Below the pieces are notes generated by a model, which was given only the letters and a program-made list of their open reading frames with translations, was not told the origin of the DNA and ran no database searches. A stretch of DNA of 5,599 nucleotides from Chloroflexi bacterium UBA6019 (lineage in GTDB: Bacteria > Chloroflexota > Dormibacteria > Dormibacterales > Dormibacteraceae), in NCBI GenBank assembly GCA_002427995.1, contig DIZV01000109.1, forward strand, positions 653-6,251. The letters run 5' to 3'. Shown here piece after piece: positions 1 through 5,599 of the stretch (position 1 is the stretch's first letter; the number at the start of each line of letters is the position of its first letter). Both the position numbers and the translations under genes were made by a program.

Positions 1-390
1 TCGAAGCGCCTGGATCCCTCCTTGAGTGCCGCCTCGAGGTCGATGGTGCCGACGACCCGGTCCTCGGAGGGCGTTGATCGGCAGCTCGACCACTCGCATC
101 CGGCGGCTCGCCGTGGTCAGCGTCTCGCCGGCCTGGAGCCGCGCCTGGCAGTCCATGCAGAGCGACTCACGGTCGCTCGGGTTGTCACCGAAGCGGCAGC
201 CCGCGACCACCTCCTGCTCCGGCAGCAGGCGCGCGAGCGCCCGGACCGCGGTCGACTTGCCGGTCCCCTTCTCGCCCCGGATCAGGACCCCACCGATGGA
301 GGGGTTGATGGCGTTGAGGACCAATGCCATTTTCATCCGTTCCTGCCCGACGATGGCGCTGAAGGGGTACGAGTAACGCTCCATGGCCAT
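1..390 (-). pseudogene. chlI: ChlI-type AAA+ chelatase ATPase, second copy; frameshifted and cut by the left edge
   Basis: Reading leftward from ATG at 390 (or the in-frame ATG at 384, which lines up better with the neighbouring paralogue) gives the N-terminus of a magnesium/cobalt chelatase motor subunit. Counted from 384, it has the family opening YPFSAIVGQ, a Walker A loop GEKGTGKS at 37-44, three cysteines at 63, 76 and 79 (C-x12-C-x2-C), and MRVVELPINA at 96-105. After that alanine the frame turns into unrelated Arg/Gly-rich residues. Dropping one base of the GGG at 69-71 restores SEDRVVGTIDLEAAL, which matches the paralogue at 405-2492. The readable part is about two thirds identical to that protein by eye. 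The gene starts 14 bases after the fused gene's stop, with no clear Shine-Dalgarno, so it is probably read from the same transcript. Walker B and everything after it lie outside the window, so I cannot say whether this was a stand-alone ChlI or another I/D fusion. A sequencing error is as likely as a real pseudogene. Confidence 0.82.
69..71 (-). other. Probable one-base insertion (frameshift) in the second ChlI copy
   Basis: The plus strand reads GGAGGGCGTTGAT here, while the paralogous site near 2165-2176 is one base shorter between the same conserved flanks (CCGAC on one side, CGTTGATCGG on the other). On the coding strand, GCC CTC CGA becomes GCC TCC GAG when one C of the CCC run is removed, and the conserved SEDRVVG motif appears at once. 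Both the preceding 105 codons and the corrected following codons match the paralogue, which pins the shift to this short run. Confidence 0.85.
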
Positions 391-404
391 GAATCGAAGT
401 CTAG

Positions 405-2491
405 CTAGCCGCGGTTGAGCTGCCTCTCGACGACCGACGCGATCTCGTCGCGGGAGAGGTCGAAGAGGCCGTAGTAACGGGCGCCCATGCGCCCGGCCAG
501 GTCGGCGCAGGCATTGATCGCGTAGGTCTGGTACATCGGCGCGACGCGAGCCAGGTGTTGGATCGAGGGCAGGTGGCTGAAGTCGCGCGCCGAGTCGATG
601 ACCAGGCAGTCGATCTTCTCGGCCTGGATCATCGCCGCCACCTTCTGGGCCTCGACCAGCGGCTCCTCCTTGAACATCGAGATGTTGCCCCGGCCGTCGC
701 TGATCAGCACCATCAGGGGCCGCACGGTGGCGTCGCGGAGGACCTCGGTCTTGATCACGTGGAGCCCCGCCAGCAGCCCGTGCGTGAGCGGCGTGGTTCC
801 ACCGACCGACAGGCGCTCGAGCCGGCGGCGGGCGAGCGAGACCGAGGACGTCGGCCGGAGCACGACCTCGGCGGTCCGGTTCTTGAAGATCACCACCGCG
901 ACCCGGTCGCGGCGGACGTAGGCGTCCTGGAGCAGGGACAGGATGGCTCCCTTGGTCGCCGCCATCCGCTGCTCGGCGTCCATCGACGCCGAGGCATCGA
1001 CGACAAACACGATGAGGTTGCCCGTTTTCCGCTCGCGGACCTTCTCGCGGAGGTCGGACCGCTCCAGCCTCATCCGCTCGCCCAGCACCCGGCCGCGCCG
1101 GACCTGGAACGGCGCGGCCGCCCGGATCGTGGCATCGACGGCGAGGTCGGTCACCTTCTCGGCGGTCCTCGCCCTGGTGTAGCGGCCCCGGCGGTTGGCC
1201 GACTGCGCCGTGGCCCGCTTGCCACCCTGCTTGCGGGGCCGACGGTGGCGGGGCAGCTCGATCTTCTTCACGTCGAAGACCTCGGCGCTCTCCGGCGTCG
1301 ACTCGGTGCCGGTGCCGCCGCCGGCGCTGCTCCCCTCGACCGATCCGCTCGATTCGTCCGCCGACCCGCTCTGCTCGTCCGTGTCCTGGGCGGCGCCTTC
1401 CTGGTCGCTCGGGCTCGCCTGCTGCTGCTCGTCAGAAGCCTCCGAGCGGCCCTCCTCCTCGCTCGCCTGCTGGTCCTGGGGCTGCTCCTCCCCGCCGCGA
1501 CCCTCCTCGCGCTTGACCGGGCTGCGGGCCCGGTGGGCCAGAGCCAGCTCGGCCGCGTCGAAGATGTCGTCACGGGTCGCCTGCGGGTGGCCGCGGAAGG
1601 CCGCCAGCGCGATGGCGGCCCGGGCGACGACGAGGTCGGCGCGATGTCCCTGGACCCCGCTGTCGACGCAGATCCGAGAGATCAGCCGGGCCTGGGAGGG
1701 GGTGATGCCGATGTCCTCGATCGCCTCCCGGGCCTCGACGATCCGCTCCGAGAGGCGGGCGTCCGTCTCCCGGAACTCGGCCAGGAAGGCGGGGTCGTGG
1801 TCGCGAAAGGCCGCCTCGCGCTCGACGATCGTCACCCGCAGCTCGGCGTCGTTGATCCCTTCGACGTCAACGCAGAGGCCGAATCGGTCGAGCAACTGAG
1901 GGCGCAACTCGCCCTCCTCCGGGTTCATCGTCCCGACCAGGATGAAGCGGCTCGGGTGGACGATCGAGACGCCCTCCCGCTCGACCACGTTGACACCCAT
2001 CGCGGCCGCATCCAGCAGCACATCGACGATGTGGTCGTCGAGCAGGTTCACCTCGTCGACGTAGAGGATGTTCCGGTTGGCCTCCGCCAGCACGCCCGGC
2101 TCGAACCGCCGGTGGCCGTGGCGGAGCGCCGCCTCGAGGTCGATCGAGCCGACAACTCGATCTTCGGACGCGTTGATCGGGAGCTCGACCACCCGCATCG
2201 GCCGCGTGGCCACCGGCAGCGGTCCGAGCTCGGCTCTCTGGCGGCACTCGATGCAGTACCGCGCGGGCTCATCGGGGTCGTCGCCGAAGTGGCAGCCCTC
2301 GACGACCCGGTGCTGGGGGAGGAGCCGGGCGAGCGCGCGGACGGCGGTCGACTTCCCCGTCCCCCGCTCGCCCCGGATCAGCACCCCGGAGATGCCCGGT
2401 TTGATCGCGTTGGCGACGAGGGCCAGCTTCATCTTCTCCTGCCCGACCAGGGCGGTGAAGGGGTAGAAGTCGCGCTCGAGGGTGGGTGGCA

Positions 2492-2492
<1 letters not shown>
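405..2492 (-). CDS. chlD: Fused ChlI/ChlD-type metal chelatase motor subunit (putative cobaltochelatase / magnesium chelatase subunit D family)
   Basis: This 695-residue protein joins the two motor subunits of class I tetrapyrrole chelatases. Residues 8-325 form a ChlI-type AAA+ ATPase: Walker A GERGTGKS (41-48), Walker B LYVDEVNLL with D146/E147, sensor 1 N190 in GTMNPEEG, arginine finger R203 in LLDRFG, and a likely sensor 2 Arg at 269. Cysteines 67, 80 and 83 (C-x12-C-x2-C) may bind metal or be structural. Residues 325-405 are a low-complexity Glu/Gln/Ser/Gly/Asp linker followed by a basic patch (409-445). Residues 491-695 are a von Willebrand A domain with an intact MIDAS: DASAS (499-503), Thr566/567 and Asp599. 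In the family, ATP hydrolysis by the I ring, docked on D, drives metal insertion by a CobN/ChlH subunit in the cytoplasm. The length fits single-chain I-D fusions often annotated as putative cobaltochelatase in non-photosynthetic bacteria. Co2+ versus Mg2+ cannot be decided here. The GTG start at 2492 shares its first base with the pruA stop (TAGTG), so translation is probably coupled. Confidence 0.93.
1278..1520 (-). other. Acidic low-complexity linker between the AAA+ and VWA domains
   Basis: This segment encodes roughly residues 325-405 of the fused chelatase protein. Glu, Gln, Asp, Ser and Gly dominate, with runs such as EEGRGGEEQPQDQQ and SSGSVEGSSAGGGTG, and there is almost no hydrophobic residue. 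Such an acidic linker is typical of ChlD-family proteins, where it separates the AAA+ part from the integrin-I-like part. It is followed at once by a strongly basic stretch (residues 409-445), so charge flips sharply at the domain boundary. Confidence 0.8.
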
Positions 2493-4147
<1,655 letters not shown>

Positions 4148-4167
4148 CGAGAGCAATTCTGGACCAC

Positions 4168-4181
4168 GGCCGAGATCGGCC
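4168..4181. promoter_or_regulatory. Inverted repeat in the divergent pruA / unknown-gene spacer (possible operator)
   Basis: GGCCGA-GA-TCGGCC is a perfect six-base inverted repeat with a two-base centre, located in the 61-base spacer between the preferred pruA start (4147) and the rightward start (4209). It covers the place where a -35 element for the rightward gene would lie. Short GC palindromes arise easily by chance in DNA of this composition, so an operator role is only a suggestion. Confidence 0.25.
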
Positions 4182-4194
4182 GGCCGCGGGGTCA

Positions 4195-4200
4195 TACAAT
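4195..4200 (+). promoter_or_regulatory. Possible -10 element TACAAT for the rightward gene, implying a leaderless mRNA
   Basis: TACAAT differs from the TATAAT consensus at one base and stands out in a GC-rich spacer. It ends eight bases before the ATG at 4209, so transcription would begin at or next to the start codon. No Shine-Dalgarno precedes that ATG, which agrees with a leaderless transcript. No recognisable -35 hexamer is present 17 bases upstream (GAGATC). Confidence 0.35.
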
Positions 4201-4208
4201 CCGCGCGA

Positions 4209-5036
4209 ATGCCGCTCCTGGGAGGTCTTTTCGGCCCGGCCGAGGCGGTGCCGGTGGTGATCCCGGTGGCGGCGAGCGCCCCGGTCAGCTTCCGCGTCTA
4301 CTACGTTCCCGGCTATCCGCCGCTCCTGCCCGACGAGCTTCGCGCTCGGGCTGCGGCCTGGATCGGGGCCCACGTCGATGACCCGCTCTGCTCGGCGCTC
4401 CTCCCGGCCCTGGCGTCGCTGAGCTACACCGACATGGCCAAGACCTCTTTCCCGCCACCTCTGGACGCTCTTCGGAGCGCGTCCGTCGGGGCCGAGGAGC
4501 GGAGCCGCCTGGAGACTGCCTGGCAGGTGGCGGTGGTCGGCTGCGATGTCCGGCCCCAGGTCCCGATGCTGGGGCTCTGGGCCGCCATCGCGGCCGGCCG
4601 TTCGGCCGCGCTCGAGCTGGGGGGCGCGCTTTTCGACGCCACCGCCGGGCGTCTCACGCCGCTGGCCTCCTATCGGCAGCGGATCGCCGGCGACGGCGTC
4701 CTCCGGGTCGCCGACCACGCTGCCCTTCCGGCCGAGGCCGATCCCGCTCGCGCCGGAGTTTGGCGCACCCGGGGCATGGCCAAGTTCAGCCTGCCCGAGG
4801 TCGAGCTGGCCGACGCGCCCGCCGGCCGGGACTTCGGGCTCCACCTCGAGCTCCTCGCCCAACAACTGCTCGACCGCCTGCTGACGGCGAACCACGGCCG
4901 CGAGCAGCCGGTGGCCGAGCTCTCACTGCCACCCGAGGTGACCTTGGTCCTACCGGCCGGAGCCACGCCGGTGCGCCTCTTCTTCCCGCCCCGCCAGGCG
5001 GGCCCGGCGGTGCTGGTGGGAGTCCTGCCGACCTAA
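4209..5036 (+). CDS. Conserved-looking hypothetical protein, 275 residues
   Basis: I do not recognise this protein with confidence. It has no clear signal peptide and no convincing membrane helix: the hydrophobic stretch at residues 10-25 has prolines and no positive N-region, and VAVVGCDVRPQVPMLGLWAAIAAGR (about 107-131) is broken by charged and Pro residues. The pattern is that of a soluble alpha/beta protein. Notable segments are WIGAHVDDPL (51-60), the AVVGCDVRPQVPM block, LELGGALFDATAGRL (135-149), WRTRGMAKFSLPEVEL (185-200) and an amphipathic LHLELLAQQLLDRLL helix (211-225). The order 'alanine-rich helix, G-G-x-hydrophobic-x-D strand, then GMAKFSLPEVEL and a long helix' loosely recalls DUF4261-like proteins, but that is memory and unverified. 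It diverges from pruA and its stop overlaps the mdh stop. The coding frame is supported by strong G/C third positions, continuity from 4209 to the TAA at 5034, and the clean fit between its neighbours. Confidence 0.72.
   Translation: MPLLGGLFGPAEAVPVVIPVAASAPVSFRVYYVPGYPPLLPDELRARAAAWIGAHVDDPLCSALLPALASLSYTDMAKTSFPPPLDALRSASVGAEERSRLETAWQVAVVGCDVRPQVPMLGLWAAIAAGRSAALELGGALFDATAGRLTPLASYRQRIAGDGVLRVADHAALPAEADPARAGVWRTRGMAKFSLPEVELADAPAGRDFGLHLELLAQQLLDRLLTANHGREQPVAELSLPPEVTLVLPAGATPVRLFFPPRQAGPAVLVGVLPT
5033..5036. other. Tail-to-tail overlap of two convergent stop codons
   Basis: CTAA on the plus strand holds TAA (5034-5036) for the rightward gene and, on the other strand, TAG (5033-5035) for mdh. 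No hairpin with a T-run is visible at the junction, so the convergent transcripts probably run into each other's coding region or end by a factor-dependent route. Confidence 0.85.
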
Positions 5037-5599
5037 CCCGGGAGCAGGTCCTTCACCAGCTCGCGCTCCTGCACCAGCTCCTCTGTCGTGAGCCGGATCT
5101 TCTCCTTCGCGAAGTCGTCATGGTCCACCCCCTCCACCACCTGCCAACCGGTGCCGGTGGTGGCGACCGGGAAGCCGAACTGGAGGCCCGCGGGGATGCC
5201 GTACTCGCCCCGGCTGGAGACCGCCAGCGAGGTCCAGTCACCGGGTCCGGTGCCGAAATGGACGCTGCGCACCGAGTCGATGGCGGCGTTCGCGGCCGAC
5301 GCGGCCGAGGAGAGGCCGCGCGCCTCGATGATCGCCGCGCCGCGCTTTTGCACGGTGCTGATGAACTCGCCCCGGAGCCAGTCATGGTCGGAGATCACCT
5401 CCGGCGCCGGCCGGCCGCCGATCCGGGCGTTGCGGAAGTCGGGAAACTGGGTCGCCGAGTGGTTGCCCCAGATGGCAAGGTTCGAGACCTCGGCCACCGG
5501 CACCCGGGCCTTGCTGGCAAGCTGGCTCTTGGCGCGGTTCTCGTCCAGCCTCGTCATCGCGAACCAGCGGTCGGCCGGCACCCCGGCCGCGTTGGAGCG
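5033..5599 (-). CDS. mdh: Malate dehydrogenase, C-terminal 188 residues (start lies beyond the right edge)
   Basis: Malate dehydrogenase reversibly oxidises malate to oxaloacetate with NAD+ in the citric acid cycle. The visible part is the catalytic half. It has MTRLDENRAK, with Arg17 and Asp19 of the fragment (the Asp of the catalytic Asp-His pair), then WGNHSATQFPDF with the proton-relay His47, then RGAAIIEARGLSSAASAANA (87-106), the substrate-domain helix typical of the family, and SSRGEYGIPAGL (128-139). These motifs and their order match the Thermus / cytosolic type of about 325-330 residues rather than the E. coli or lactate-dehydrogenase-like type. The N-terminal Rossmann fold with its dinucleotide-binding loop is outside the window. 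The gene ends at TAG 5033-5035, overlapping the stop of the rightward 275-residue gene by four bases, with no room for a separate terminator. Confidence 0.95.
   Translation of the reverse strand, partial: RSNAAGVPADRWFAMTRLDENRAKSQLASKARVPVAEVSNLAIWGNHSATQFPDFRNARIGGRPAPEVISDHDWLRGEFISTVQKRGAAIIEARGLSSAASAANAAIDSVRSVHFGTGPGDWTSLAVSSRGEYGIPAGLQFGFPVATTGTGWQVVEGVDHDDFAKEKIRLTTEELVQERELVKDLLPG

Noticed and set aside
69..71. Programmed ribosomal frameshift as the explanation for the broken second ChlI copy
   Set aside because: Programmed frameshifting is known in chlD genes, but as I know it near the end of the AAA+ part with an A-rich slippery run. Here the shift is inside the ATPase core, there is no slippery A-run, and no stop codon sits at the site.
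401..408. CTAGCTAG palindrome at the end of the fused chelatase gene as a terminator or regulatory site
   Set aside because: It includes the stop codon, is too short for a stable hairpin, lacks a T-run, and the next gene begins 14 bases after the stop.
1278..1520. A slippery site in the fused gene's linker that could yield a short ChlI-like product
   Set aside because: I looked for A-homopolymer runs on the coding strand in and around the linker and found none of useful length; the region is GC-rich.
4148..4195. Upstream ATG at 4195 as the pruA start
   Set aside because: It adds 16 residues unlike the family, has no ribosome binding site and leaves 13 bases to the divergent gene. It cannot be fully excluded.

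Overview
The window is a GC-rich, gene-dense stretch of bacterial chromosome with strong G/C bias at third codon positions, a GTG start and almost no intergenic space. Nothing in it fixes the taxonomy. A fused chelatase I/D protein, a eukaryote-like (group 1) proline-pathway dehydrogenase and a Thermus-type malate dehydrogenase would suit a high-GC, non-enteric lineage such as Planctomycetota or Chloroflexota. That placement is a guess.

Layout: from 1 to about 4147 three genes read leftward as one tight cluster. In transcription order they are (i) pruA, L-glutamate gamma-semialdehyde dehydrogenase (2492-4147); (ii) a 695-residue metal-chelatase motor protein in which a ChlI-type AAA+ ATPase is joined through an acidic linker to a ChlD-type VWA domain (405-2492), whose GTG start shares one base with the pruA stop; and (iii) the first part of a second ChlI-type AAA+ gene (1-390), which starts 14 bases after the fused gene, runs off the left edge and carries a one-base frameshift near position 70. 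Rightward from 4209 to 5036 lies a 275-residue protein I do not recognise, divergent from pruA. Its stop overlaps, tail to tail, the end of a leftward mdh gene (malate dehydrogenase, 5033 to the right edge), of which the C-terminal 188 residues are visible.

How the genes fit together: PruA makes glutamate from proline-derived semialdehyde, and Mdh interconverts malate and oxaloacetate, so both flanking enzymes are NAD-linked central carbon metabolism. The chelatase proteins are ATP-driven motor subunits that normally help a large CobN/ChlH-type subunit insert Co2+ or Mg2+ into a tetrapyrrole. No such catalytic subunit and no tetrapyrrole gene is in the window, so the metal and substrate stay open. 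The most notable points are the tandem duplication of the AAA+ module with a broken second copy, the stop-start coupling of a proline-catabolism enzyme to a chelatase motor, and the unknown 275-residue protein with a possible leaderless promoter. No RNA gene, CRISPR array, insertion sequence or convincing terminator was seen, and no stretch over 300 bases lacks a gene.
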